From Mycobacteroides chelonae (lineage in GTDB: Bacteria > Actinomycetota > Actinomycetes > Mycobacteriales > Mycobacteriaceae): DNA of 64,000 nucleotides. The notes beneath the pieces were generated by a model. The model searched no databases. It saw only the letters and a list, made by a program, of their open reading frames with translations, and was not told the DNA's origin. Positions 37,147 to 45,299 of the stretch are shown in pieces (within the stretch, counting starts at the first letter, position 1; the number at the start of each line of letters is the position of its first letter). The DNA lies in assembly GCA_014204435.1 (NCBI GenBank), contig JACHLF010000003.1:352150-416149 (forward strand), written 5' to 3'. The position numbers were made by a program, and so were the translations under genes.

Positions 37147-37931
37147 GCGGTGGCCGACTCCTGCTCCCAGACCATCCATGGGCGAATGCCCTTGCGATAG
37201 CCCTCGTCGAGCTCGGCACGTTCCTTGAAAGTGTCCGCAGGCTTCCAGAATCCGCTGAACTTGTAGCCGAACATCCTGCCCTCCTTGGCCAACGACCCAC
37301 AGGCGTCCTCGACCAGGTCGCCCCCGGCAGGCAGATAGTTGAAAACGTCTTGGGAGAGCACGAAGTAGCCGCCGTTCTCCCACATGTCGAGCTTGGAGAC
37401 GGCGGTGATCTCGGTAATGGACCCGCCCTCGTTCACGTCCACCGTGTGAAATGACGATTGCGGGGGGACCAGGAGCATGGACGCCGCGGCACCGGAGTTC
37501 TGGAACTTGGCGACCAGGTCGTCCAGGGGGGCGTTGGTGAGAACGTCGGCGTAGTTGGCAAGGAAGTAGTGATCGTCGCCGAGGTGATGGCGGACGCGGC
37601 GAAGTCGTTCACCGATGGGTGACTCGGCACCGGTGTCCGCGAACGTGATGGTCCAATCGGCGATGTCGGACTTCAGTAGTCGTACCTGTCCGTCGGCCAG
37701 GATGAAATCGTTGGACTGCGCTTCGTTGTAGCTCAGGAAGAAGTCCTTGATGGCCTCGGCGCCGTACCCCAAACACAGAATGAATTCCTTATGCCCGTGG
37801 TGGGCATAGTATTTCATCACATGCCAGATGAGCGGACGGGGCCCGACCATCTGCAGCGGCTTCGGGATTACATCGCCGGCCCCGTTGCGCATGCGCATTC
37901 CGAAGCCACCGCAGAAAAGCACGACCTTCAT
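37143..37931 (-). CDS. Sugar-1-phosphate nucleotidyltransferase (RfbF-like, cytidylyltransferase type)
   Basis: 262 residues. 'MKVVLFCGGFGMRMRNGAGD' (the pyrophosphorylase loop G-G-x-G-x-R), 'IPKPLQMVGPRPLIWHVMKY', 'EFILCLGYGAEAIKDFF', 'HYFLANYADVLTNAPLDDLV' and 'FSGFWKPADTFKERAELDEG'. The last motif is typical of glucose-1-phosphate cytidylyltransferase RfbF, so a CDP-sugar is likely, though no CDP-glucose 4,6-dehydratase is present here. It is coupled on both sides by ATGA/GTGA overlaps. Confidence 0.87.
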   Translation of the reverse strand: MKVVLFCGGFGMRMRNGAGDVIPKPLQMVGPRPLIWHVMKYYAHHGHKEFILCLGYGAEAIKDFFLSYNEAQSNDFILADGQVRLLKSDIADWTITFADTGAESPIGERLRRVRHHLGDDHYFLANYADVLTNAPLDDLVAKFQNSGAAASMLLVPPQSSFHTVDVNEGGSITEITAVSKLDMWENGGYFVLSQDVFNYLPAGGDLVEDACGSLAKEGRMFGYKFSGFWKPADTFKERAELDEGYRKGIRPWMVWEQESATA

Positions 37932-39211
37932 ACCGATGTTCCTTCGGGCTCGACGTGGGGTTCGACGACATGCAGCTGCGGCAGCGGATAAACGAGTTTG
38001 CCACCCCACTCGCCGATATGCCGCAACTGTTGCGTGATCTCGGTTTCCAGATTCCAGGGCAGCACCAGCACCACATCGGGCTTGTCCTCGTCGATGCGCT
38101 CGGGGGAGTGCACCGGAATTCGGGTGCCCGGGCTGTACATGCCCTGCTTGTAGGGGTTCCGGTCGACGGTGTAAGCCAGCAGGTCGGTTCGGATGCCGCA
38201 GTAGTTCAGCAGGGTGTTGCCCTTGCCGGGCGCACCGTAGCCCACGACAGTCTTGCCTTGCGCCTTACTGGTGAGCAAGAACTGTAAGAGTTCCAAGCGA
38301 ATTCGCTCCGTCGTGGCGCGGAACCGCTCGTACCCGGACAGTTCGTGCAGGCCGGCGCGCCGTTCCAGCTCCAGGACCTCGGCTACCGACGGCGCGATCT
38401 CGGGACGGCATTCGCGCGGACGCGCCCACACCCTGATCGAACCACCGTGTGTATCAAGGAGTTCGACATCGACAACTTCCAGATCTCCCACCGCGAGCGC
38501 CCTTTGGGCCGCCAGCACGGTGTAATACTGAAAATGTTCGTGATAGATGGTGTCGAACTGGCCGAGTTCGATGAGGTTGAGCGCGTGATGCACCTCGATG
38601 CTCACCCAACCGTCGTCGGCGACCAGCCCGCGCAGGGCGCGCGTGAAACCGCGCAAGTCCGGGATGTGCGCGTAGACGTTGTTCGCGGCGACAAGGCGGG
38701 CAGGGCCGTGCTCGGCACGAACGCGGGCGGCGGTGTCCTCGTCCAGGAATGCCGTCAGCGTCGGAACACCCTTGTCGCGCGCGGATTGTCCGACATTCAC
38801 CGAGGGTTCGATCCCAAGACAGCGAATTCCCTCTGCGACGACGTGTTGCAGAAGGTAGCCGTCGTTGCTGGCCACCTCGACAACGAAATCTTCGTGGTGG
38901 TCGGAGGAAAGTTCCAGTCGTGCAATGGAGTTGGTGACATATGAGCGCGCGTGGTCGACCCAGCTGTCGGAGTACGACGAAAAGTATGCGTACTCGGTGA
39001 AGTTCTCCTCGGGGCTGATCAGCGCGGGAATCTGCAGCAGCATGCAATCCCGGCAGAGTCTCAAGTGCAGAGGGTAGGTGGGCTCCGGAAGATCGAGCTC
39101 GGCCGCATGCAGAAACTTCTGACAGGGCGGGGTGGCGCCCAGATCCACCACGCTGAGCAGCTGTGTCGAGTCGCACAGACGGCAGCGCACCGGTTCCTCC
39201 TTGGCCAGCAA
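37928..39211 (-). CDS. Zn-type sugar C-methyltransferase
   Basis: 427 residues with the full three-domain layout. Zinc-binding 'VRCRLCDSTQLLSVVDLGAT' with 'LCRDCMLLQIPAL'; SAM loop 'DFVVEVASNDGYLLQHVVAE'; 'FDTIYHEHFQYYTVLAAQRA' carries the Tyr/His/Glu catalytic region; C-terminal 'KTVVGYGAPGKGNTLLNYCG'. It methylates a ketosugar-nucleotide carbon, as in mycarose- or yersiniose-type branched sugars. First gene of the four-gene operon. Confidence 0.9.
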   Translation of the reverse strand: MLAKEEPVRCRLCDSTQLLSVVDLGATPPCQKFLHAAELDLPEPTYPLHLRLCRDCMLLQIPALISPEENFTEYAYFSSYSDSWVDHARSYVTNSIARLELSSDHHEDFVVEVASNDGYLLQHVVAEGIRCLGIEPSVNVGQSARDKGVPTLTAFLDEDTAARVRAEHGPARLVAANNVYAHIPDLRGFTRALRGLVADDGWVSIEVHHALNLIELGQFDTIYHEHFQYYTVLAAQRALAVGDLEVVDVELLDTHGGSIRVWARPRECRPEIAPSVAEVLELERRAGLHELSGYERFRATTERIRLELLQFLLTSKAQGKTVVGYGAPGKGNTLLNYCGIRTDLLAYTVDRNPYKQGMYSPGTRIPVHSPERIDEDKPDVVLVLPWNLETEITQQLRHIGEWGGKLVYPLPQLHVVEPHVEPEGTSV

Positions 39212-39263
39212 TGTGGAATACAGATGTCTCCAAACCCGGCGCTAGGGTACCCGGTTCTGAGCG

Positions 39264-39740
39264 CTACTGCGACCAGCGGTTCGCGATCAGGTTGAAACCG
39301 ATGTCCGTGGTGTTCTGCATGGCCTCGTACAGGCGGTAATAGGAGATGTAGCTGATGCGCCATTTCCCGTCCGCATCACGGCGGTATCGATCCGTGTAAT
39401 ACGAGGTCCCGGTGATGAGGACGTGATGTGCCGGGGCGATGACGACATCGCTCATGGCCCAGCTCCCGGTGGCAGAGTCGCCGTCTACGTGGATCTCGGG
39501 ATGGCTCATGGTGTGCACGCTGGTGATGTCGGTGCTCAGCGAGGAACGCATGTAGTCGACAACACCTGCACGCGAAGTGAACTCAAGGGGGGCGCCATGC
39601 ACCGCCGTGCCATATGTCGCCCGGACGTCCTCGGTGAGTGTGTCGGCAAATTCGTCCCACAGCTTGTTGTTGAGGGTGCGGGCATAGCGGTACTTGAGTT
39701 CGGTGATCTCGTGGATGTCGACGAGTGTGGCGAGAGTCAT
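39264..39740 (-). CDS. SnoaL/NTF2-like protein
   Basis: 158 residues starting 'MTLATLVDIHEITELKYRYA'. The cone-shaped SnoaL_4 fold is suggested by 'LWDEFADTLTEDVRATYG', 'VHTMSHPEIHVDGDSATGSW' and 'YYTDRYRRDADGKWRISYIS'. Members include small hydratases and isomerases as well as binding proteins. No substrate can be named. It is not coupled to the sugar operon (52-bp gap) and may be an ordinary flanking gene. Confidence 0.85.
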   Translation of the reverse strand: MTLATLVDIHEITELKYRYARTLNNKLWDEFADTLTEDVRATYGTAVHGAPLEFTSRAGVVDYMRSSLSTDITSVHTMSHPEIHVDGDSATGSWAMSDVVIAPAHHVLITGTSYYTDRYRRDADGKWRISYISYYRLYEAMQNTTDIGFNLIANRWSQ

Positions 39741-39887
39741 GATCGCCAGTCTTAGCACGCGGCGACCCGTCGCGTGCCACATCGGTAGGGGTTGGACATG
39801 GTGTGCGGTTCCTACCAAGATCATCTGTAAATCCTGTGCGTGAGAGTACATTTGTCCTATATCTGTCGGCCATTGAATGAGGTGCCC

Positions 39888-40259
39888 ATGAACTCCATCG
39901 CTCGTTTCATCGTGGCGCCCGCCGTCGGTGTGGTCGCCGCTGCCTTCGTCGGATTCGGCATGGTGGTGGCCTCGGCCGACCCGTCTCCAGCGCCTCCGGT
40001 CCCGGGCGCGCCCAACTCGCCTTCGCACGGATCGCTGGTCGACCAGCCAAGTGACGACGGAAACAGCGGCTGGGGCTATCTGCCGCGCGGCGCGGGTTCC
40101 CAGTGCGAGAACGCTTGGGTGGTTTGCGGTTCCGACAACAACCCACCCGAATCCGATCTCGGTCCCGGACACGACGACGACAACGGCTGGGTCAGTGCGC
40201 CCGGTGACACCGGTGCCGACTGTGAGAATCCCGGAGTCACCTGCACCGACGTCGGCTAG
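39888..40259 (+). CDS. Small secreted protein with signal peptide
   Basis: 123 residues. The signal peptide 'FIVAPAVGVVAAAFVGFGMV' ends near 'ASADP'. The mature part is Pro/Gly/Asp-rich with paired Cys in 'GAGSQCENAWVVCGSDNN' and 'TGADCENPGVTCTDVG', an internal duplication (C-E-N-x-C) that could form two small disulphide loops. No known domain. ATG 39888 follows GAGGTG. Convergent with a lipoprotein gene. Confidence 0.8.
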   Translation: MNSIARFIVAPAVGVVAAAFVGFGMVVASADPSPAPPVPGAPNSPSHGSLVDQPSDDGNSGWGYLPRGAGSQCENAWVVCGSDNNPPESDLGPGHDDDNGWVSAPGDTGADCENPGVTCTDVG

Positions 40260-40273
40260 ACGTCCGGGCGGGG

Positions 40274-40822
40274 CTAATACATCTTGCCGTAGGCCATGGA
40301 CACCCAGCTGTGCTGACCGGCGGCTCCTTGCACCTTGACGGTGTGGGAGGCCGCCGGATCGGCTCTGACGGCAAGGAGCATCACGATGATGCCCACTTTG
40401 CCGGGATCGTCTCCACAAAGGCCACCGCCGGGCACGGGCGTGCCGTCGAGTGCGATGTTGATCGGCGGGCCGCCGGTGCACAACGCCCCGATGTAGGCGG
40501 TGGGTCCCGACGCCGACGGCTGGGGTGGCACCGGCAAGTCATAGCTGCCTGTTGCGTCCTTGGTGGCGGCGATGACGGGGTTCTGCAGGCTCCGGAACGC
40601 GTCGCGGATGCGCTTGGCCGGGTCGTCGGCACCGGCATGGGGGGTCGGCGAAATCGAGGTGGACCTGGGCACGGTCGACGCGGTGAAAGTCTTCGTCGTG
40701 GCGGTTGACGTGCCTGTCGACCGTGCCCCCGATATCCGGGTGATACCGGACGATGCCTGGCACGCGGTGACCGTAGCGGCACACATCCCGAGCGTCAGCA
40801 GGCCGGCAATTGCTCGATTCAT
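40274..40822 (-). CDS. Putative lipoprotein
   Basis: 182 residues. 'MNRAIAGLLTLGMCAATVTA' followed by Cys is a lipobox-type signal peptide (V-T-A-C). Then comes a long Ser/Thr-rich linker and a C-terminal domain with two Cys in 'IGALCTGGPPINIALDGTPV' and 'GGGLCGDDPGKVGIIVMLLA', resembling mycobacterial surface lipoproteins of unknown function. ATG 40822. Lies just outside the left attachment site of the integrated element. Confidence 0.8.
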   Translation of the reverse strand: MNRAIAGLLTLGMCAATVTACQASSGITRISGARSTGTSTATTKTFTASTVPRSTSISPTPHAGADDPAKRIRDAFRSLQNPVIAATKDATGSYDLPVPPQPSASGPTAYIGALCTGGPPINIALDGTPVPGGGLCGDDPGKVGIIVMLLAVRADPAASHTVKVQGAAGQHSWVSMAYGKMY

Positions 40823-40930
40823 GCGGGAATCAAAGCATGAGGGCGGTAGTCCGTGGCCCCCTTGGTGACTTTGGGCATCGTGCACCGGTCCAGGGGTTAT
40901 GCGCACGTCGTTGACCAGACACGAACGTTG

Positions 40931-40975
40931 TGGTGCCCTCGGTGAGATTCGAACTCACACTGCACGGGTTTTGAA
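40931..40975. repeat. Left attachment repeat (displaced tRNA-Leu 3' end)
   Basis: A 45-bp sequence identical to 45255-45299 and equal to the CCA end through the anticodon loop of the tRNA-Leu gene on the minus strand. Identity stops abruptly at both sides. It is the displaced 3' end of the original tRNA gene. Confidence 0.95.
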
Positions 40976-41079
40976 AGTGTGCGACCTGGGCATTTGTTGT
41001 TTTTGGCTAGTTATGGCTGGTTGTGGATGTCAGCGCTAGTTGGACTGTCCCCGAAGGGGTTTGGTCGTGGATACTTACG

Positions 41080-41095
41080 GATACTCACGAGTATC
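41080..41095. repeat. Palindrome GATACTC-AC-GAGTATC with adjacent direct repeat
   Basis: A perfect inverted repeat with 7-bp arms and 2-nt centre. GGATACT also occurs just upstream (41069-41075), giving a GGATACTTAC / GGATACTCAC direct repeat. It lies 120 bp upstream of the serine recombinase, so it could be its recombination site or a replication/regulatory element. Confidence 0.6.
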
Positions 41096-41106
41096 GCTTG
41101 GTGACG

Positions 41107-41126
41107 TGCGGACTGTCTGCGGACTG
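41107..41126 (+). repeat. Left arm-type repeat pair
   Basis: TGCGGACTG occurs twice with an 11-bp period (41107-41115 and 41118-41126). The same arrangement and orientation recur near the right end at 45182-45200. Paired short direct repeats flanking an attachment core are typical arm sites of tyrosine integrases. Confidence 0.6.
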
Positions 41127-41214
41127 AGCGTGAACATTTTGGCGCGCGTGTCGAACTCAGCAACAACCCTGTCGCGGCTTTGAGTGAGCAGAACCGGCGA
41201 CGGGAACGGGTTGG

Positions 41215-41770
41215 TTGTTCGGATACGCCCGTGTCTCTACTGGGCATCAGAGCTTGGATCAACAGGAGGATGCGCTGACAGCTGCCGGGGTTGATCCGGC
41301 GCGTATCTACAGCGACAAGCAATCCGGCATGTCCACTAGGGAACAACGCCCCGGCCTGGCCGGTCTACTCGACAAGGCGCGGGCGGGGGACGTGATCGTG
41401 GTCGTCGGCATTGACCGCCTCGGACGCAACGCCTCGGAAGTCATGTCCACCATTAGGGAACTAGGCCAGCACGGCATCGTGCTCCGCTCGCTGCGTGAGG
41501 GCATTGACACCGGGAACGCCACGGGGCGCATGATCGCCGGAGTCTTAGCTAGCCTGGCCGAACTAGAGCTAGAACTAGGCAAGGAACGCCGCACAGCCGC
41601 CCGTGAGGCCCGCAAAGCGCGCGGCCCACATGTTCAAAGCCCTAAGCGCTGAACAGACGGCTTTAGCGGCCCGTATGCGCGACTCGGGGGAGTCGGCCAC
41701 CATCATCGCCAAGGCGGTAGGTGTCAGCCGCGCCACCGTTTATCGGGTGCTGGCCGAACAGGATGGATAG
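41215..41770 (+). pseudogene. Small serine recombinase (resolvase/invertase), frameshifted
   Basis: From TTG 41215: 'MFGYARVSTGHQSLDQQEDA' holds the catalytic Ser, then 'VVGIDRLGRNASEVMSTIRE' (second Arg motif) and 'GVLASLAELELELGKERRTA' (E helix). The first frame ends at 41652 after 'KARGPHVQSPKR'. The C-terminal helix-turn-helix continues in another frame: 'KALSAEQTALAARMRDSGES', 'ATIIAKAVGVSRATVYRVLA', stop codon 41768-41770. A small indel near 41625-41640, where G-R-P-K-A-L is expected, separates catalytic and DNA-binding parts. Confidence 0.85.
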
Positions 41771-41820
41771 AAGCGGGCCAGAGTGTCAACAACAGCGACT
41801 TGCCTTGTCAGCTCGCGTTG

Positions 41821-42003
41821 CTAGTCGAGGTTCCGTACTTGCGCTGCCGCCAGTGAGCATGCGATCGAACTCAACGCCGCTGCGATAACGCCCTGCTGCC
41901 TAGCTGACTCATCAGGCGGTGTTTTGAGTGCGTCATAGTGCTCCCTGGCTTCCTGCGCCAGGCCGAACGCATGGAGGGTGAGATCGCGGTGGTTGAATTC
42001 CAT
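41821..42003 (-). CDS. Small hypothetical protein
   Basis: 60 residues from ATG 42003, 'MEFNHRDLTLHAFGLAQEAR', then 'EHYDALKTPPDESARQQGVI' and 'AAALSSIACSLAAAQVRNLD'. It looks like a helical hairpin with coding-like composition, but no family is recognised and the ribosome binding site is weak. A TTG at 42024 is an alternative start. Short proteins of this kind are common cargo on mycobacterial plasmids and prophages. Confidence 0.5.
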   Translation of the reverse strand: MEFNHRDLTLHAFGLAQEAREHYDALKTPPDESARQQGVIAAALSSIACSLAAAQVRNLD

Positions 42004-42215
42004 GCGTCCAATAGTAGCTGACAAGATGCTCGGTGTCAGCTGAAATGCTAATCTAGCTGCAATTAATCCATGTCATGCCGAATTTAGTGTGTTTGCGCAT
42101 GACATGGACCATGTTGCGCGCCAGCTCGGCAGGTGCCCCCGTTGAGACGGGAATCTCAGCTCTCAGTGGCCTTTTGCCCGGGAGCGGTGTCCTCTGCCTG
42201 AGTATTCCCATCTAG

Positions 42216-43925
42216 AGACTCCCAGAAGGCCCGGTACAGATCTTCTCGTGCTTCCTTCTGCACCGCACCCCGCTGAGCAAGGATTTCAACAAGTCCGATC
42301 GTGACTACATCGCCAACACGGTCAAACAGCTCTGTGCTGCCGGTGGGCAGGCCAACGACGACCTTGCTGTCGGGATTCACGCCACAGACGCATCCGGTGC
42401 GACCGGCCCTGCCAGTGCTACTGGTGCGCTGCCCGATATGCCGGGTTCGGCGATCAAACCCGATGGCTCGCGCGGGGCGCTGCAAAACTTGGCCGCGCCC
42501 AACCCCGATAGTGATCCTGGCGCGACCAAAGCTGCTGCCGCTGGTGCAGATACGCAAGCCAAGTACAAAGAGTGGTACCCGAAAAACGCTGTGCCCGTGG
42601 GCGATAAGAATGTCGATCCGAGCAAGCTTGGCGGGGTGGGGTCGATACCGGGAGTGCGCGATGTCCGCGACCAGATACCGCAACGAATGTCCCCGACATT
42701 GCAGGCCAAAGACGTGCCCGCGTTCAAAGATCTGACCCGCCAAAACCTGCAACGCCAAGGCGTGCCCGCCGACCAAATCGAGAGCAGGGTCAACGACGCC
42801 GTAACACGGGCTCAGACACCGCATTTCCTGCCCGATGCCGATCCGATGCGCCGACCTGGTGAAGTGCCGCTACACAACTCTCCGGGTGATCGGTTCAACG
42901 ACATCATGGGCCGCGCCAGCGACTCAGCCACCAAAACCGTGGACGGCCAGATAGAGCAAGCGAAAATACTTACCGGACAGGCCGGTCCTGGCGCCCCCGG
43001 TGTCGCCGAAGCCTGGGAAGAACTCGGCCTCAACGCAGCCAGACAGGCTCACGAGCTGACGACCGATCCGCTGGCCGCACCCAAGATGGGTATCGAAGAG
43101 GCCAAGGAGTTCTACAACCACCCCGGCGAATCCATCGGCAAAAACATGATCCTGGGGACCGAAGCCCTCGCCACCGGAGGCGTGGGCGGTGAAGCCGCAG
43201 CCGGAGCACGCGGACTCCTCGGAGACCTCACCGGCACCGAAGGCCACGCACTCACCCACGGTATCGATGACGCCGCACCAGGTCACCCACCCACCCCGCA
43301 TAGCGTCGAACCCCCAAGCAGCGCAACCCATCCAGCACCCGTAACGGACCATCCAGCTCCGGTTGGTGGCCTTGACCATCCCACGCCGAATGCGGGCGGT
43401 TGGAACCACTCTGTTGAGCATTACTCGCCACAAGGCCCGCAACTGGCATCGGATCTCAACAGTGCGTTCACAAACGGACACGCAACCTCGGATCTAGCTG
43501 GACAAGTCGCCGACCACTCCACCCACCACGCACCGGGCATCAGCAGCGCCGCTAACCCCGACCGGGTTGTTCTAGGCAAATGGGAGGGCCAAGACGGCGG
43601 CTACATCGGCGAAGCAAGGACTAACGGCGGCATCTATTTCGACACCGGAGGCGACACCTGGAACGCAGTTGGGCAGGGGCTAAGTAAACCCGAGGCCGAC
43701 GCACTAGGATGGCAGGTGAACGAACAATTCCTGCGACAGCAGATGGAAAACCACGTCGGGCGTATCGACTACGTTCTCCCAGATGGATTTAGCAGCGTCG
43801 ATCAGGTAGCGCGAGTTCGAAAGGAATCCTTCTCGGCATTAGAGATCAACTATCTCAACGAGAATGCTTCTCGATTCGGTTATACGCGGTATGGAGACTC
43901 GTGGGTGTACGAAGGTGGTAGATGA
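42216..43925 (+). pseudogene. Polymorphic toxin, 5'-truncated (C-terminal nuclease-like domain intact)
   Basis: The frame is open from the TAG at 42213 to 43925, but there is no start codon before ATG 42438, while coding-like sequence ('TPLSKDFNKSDRDYIANTVK') begins earlier, so the N-terminal delivery region is missing. From 42438 there are 495 residues: an Ala/Asp/Pro-rich linker, a mid domain ('LTGQAGPGAPGVAEAWEELG', 'GESIGKNMILGTEALATGGV', of the kind seen before toxin tips), a Pro/His linker, then from about residue 373 a compact domain 'RVVLGKWEGQDGGYIGEART' ... 'LGWQVNEQFLRQQMENHVGR'. This pattern recalls CdiA-CT tRNase-type toxins (from memory). A linked gene with ATGA overlap follows. 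Confidence 0.75.
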
Positions 43926-44314
43926 AAATGAACTACTCGACTGAGGTGGCCCAGCACATGGGTGTGGTTCTGAGCCGCTTTGGATTCACTCTCGAAGAGG
44001 CGAGTGATTCGATCACTTATGGTGATCGACCGGCCGGAGCCGTCTTCTACCGAAGCGCAGATTGCAAGCTTCAAATCTGCTGGTCAGCTCGTGACGGAGG
44101 GCTTGACATCATGCTCGCGCGTTTGGATGCGCCAAACGAATTCGGACTCGCCAATAAGTCAAAGAAGTGGCACTTCTTGCTTATGCTAGATGAGTCGGAA
44201 GATGGATTGGTAACACCAGCGGTAGGTGCGAGTTCCGAAGAGTTATGGGCATGGCGAAACGCTTTACTGGAAGCGCACTTTAGCGCCGCTCATGCCAACC
44301 TGCTTGCTGCGTGA
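43922..44314 (+). CDS. Candidate immunity protein for the adjacent toxin
   Basis: 130 residues, start ATG 43922 overlapping the toxin stop codon (ATGA); ATG 43928 is alternative. 'HMGVVLSRFGFTLEEASDSI', 'GAVFYRSADCKLQICWSARD' and 'GLDIMLARLDAPNEFGLANK' suggest a small alpha/beta fold; no signal peptide, so cytoplasmic. Size, coupling and lower GC content than the neighbours are typical of immunity genes that follow polymorphic toxins. No family name can be given; the role is inferred from position. Confidence 0.7.
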   Translation: MKMNYSTEVAQHMGVVLSRFGFTLEEASDSITYGDRPAGAVFYRSADCKLQICWSARDGGLDIMLARLDAPNEFGLANKSKKWHFLLMLDESEDGLVTPAVGASSEELWAWRNALLEAHFSAAHANLLAA

Positions 44315-44433
44315 TTTGGCAGACGGCGGAATTCGACGCAACAGGGGCTATCGTGCCTCTAGCTAGGTAATGGCTCTTTCCATTTGATCTTGATTTTTGG
44401 GGTCGAATAGATGCAATTAGATTGCTGCCCTGT

Positions 44434-44473
44434 GTGGTGGGCAGGAGTCGTGATCATTGTCCTTGCCCACCAC
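44434..44473. terminator. Hairpin between convergent immunity and Rep genes
   Basis: GTGGTGGGCA (44434-44443) pairs with TGCCCACCAC (44464-44473), and GGA/TCC extends the stem with one bulge; the loop is about 14 nt. It lies between two convergent reading frames and probably ends both transcripts, though no strong T tract follows. Confidence 0.6.
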
Positions 44474-44485
44474 TTGGGTGGTGTT

Positions 44486-44974
44486 CTAGGCGCTGGCGGT
44501 GTTGATTTCGTTCTTGAATAGCCGTACGGCTTGCACCGCGTGTGTTTGGGCGCAGCCCAGTTTCATCCGCGCCGAGTTCACGGTGATGCGGGTTCCTTGT
44601 TCGTGCAATTCCATGAGGGTCAGTACGTCATCTTCCATATCGCGCCCTGGTTTGGCCGCTGACAGGCTAGCTCCGTCTCGGGTGATGATGTAGCGCAGAT
44701 CGCCGGTTTCCTCATCGACAGCGAGTGTGAACGTTCCGATGACGGACTTGCTGCCGGTGGGGGTCGGGAGGTGTTCACGGATGCCGCCGTGGCGGTCCTT
44801 AAACAGTTCCAGGGTGGCCGCTCCTCCGTGTCCGGGGACGAACTGGCGGATGTTGGTAACGCGCACCGAAGCACCCCCCACCGTGCGGTTTTTCGCGTTC
44901 GTGCCCGTGGGCCCGTGTAGGCGAGATTCGGCGTTTTTGGGCAGATGGTCCACCGCGAGCACAGCGATACCCAC
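44486..44974 (-). pseudogene. RepA-like replication ATPase, C-terminal fragment
   Basis: 162 residues. 'VGIAVLAVDHLPKNAESRLH' is the Walker B region of RecA/RepA-type helicases, then 'KNRTVGGASVRVTNIRQFVP', 'GHGGAATLELFKDRHGG' and a C-terminal winged-helix-like part ('ITVNSARMKLGCAQTHAVQA'). Walker A and the N-terminal primase or helicase part are absent; a TAG lies four codons upstream of the GTG. This kind of ATPase is common on actinobacterial plasmids and integrative elements. Confidence 0.75.
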
Positions 44975-45254
44975 CCACCGGGCAAGCTATCGCTTGCCTT
45001 TGCCGTGACGGCTGGTCATTACCAGAGTTCCGGTCTAGCCGTGCTTGGCATCCATGCACCAGGCTCCGGGGCCAGGTTGGTCGGCAGGGTAGGGAACCGG
45101 CTCACCCTTGCGTGCAGGCCGATGCCAACGATCCTCGACTCCTGCTCGCGTGCTGCGCTTCATGGAACGGCATCGTAGCCCTGCGGACTGACTGCGGACC
45201 AGGAGGCTTGGCTAGTCCGATATTGCGGGAATCCATGGCATTGAACCGCATATA
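44975..45254. other. Right end of the element, no gene
   Basis: No supportable coding frame. It contains the right arm-type repeat (45182-45200) and ends at the tRNA-Leu gene. A few coding-like fragments probably derive from the lost front half of the Rep gene. Confidence 0.6.
45182..45200 (+). repeat. Right arm-type repeat pair
   Basis: TGCGGACTG (45182-45190) followed after 2 nt by TGCGGACCA-like sequence (45193-45200), with the same 11-bp period and orientation as the left pair at 41107-41126. It sits about 55 bp inside the right attachment repeat. Confidence 0.6.
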
Positions 45255-45299
45255 TGGTGCCCTCGGTGAGATTCGAACTCACACTGCACGGGTTTTGAA
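45255..45299. repeat. Right attachment repeat (functional tRNA 3' half)
   Basis: Identical over 45 bp to 40931-40975. It extends from the encoded CCA to the anticodon loop of tRNA-Leu, so integration leaves the tRNA gene complete. Confidence 0.95.

Larger units (their letters stand above)
40931..45299. mobile_element. 4.4-kb decayed integrative element in tRNA-Leu
   Basis: The segment is bounded by perfect 45-bp direct repeats, the right one forming the 3' half of an intact tRNA-Leu gene. That is the signature of site-specific integration at a tRNA. Inside are a frameshifted serine recombinase, a small ORF, a 5'-truncated polymorphic toxin with a candidate immunity gene, and the C-terminal fragment of a RepA-like ATPase. 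No tyrosine or large serine integrase is present, so the element cannot excise by itself. Base composition becomes more AT-rich around the toxin end and immunity gene. Confidence 0.88.

Noticed and set aside
42156..42824. 222-aa minus-strand ORF as a full gene
   Set aside because: Beyond about 42300 it is antisense to the better supported toxin frame; only its last 40-50 codons look coding-like.
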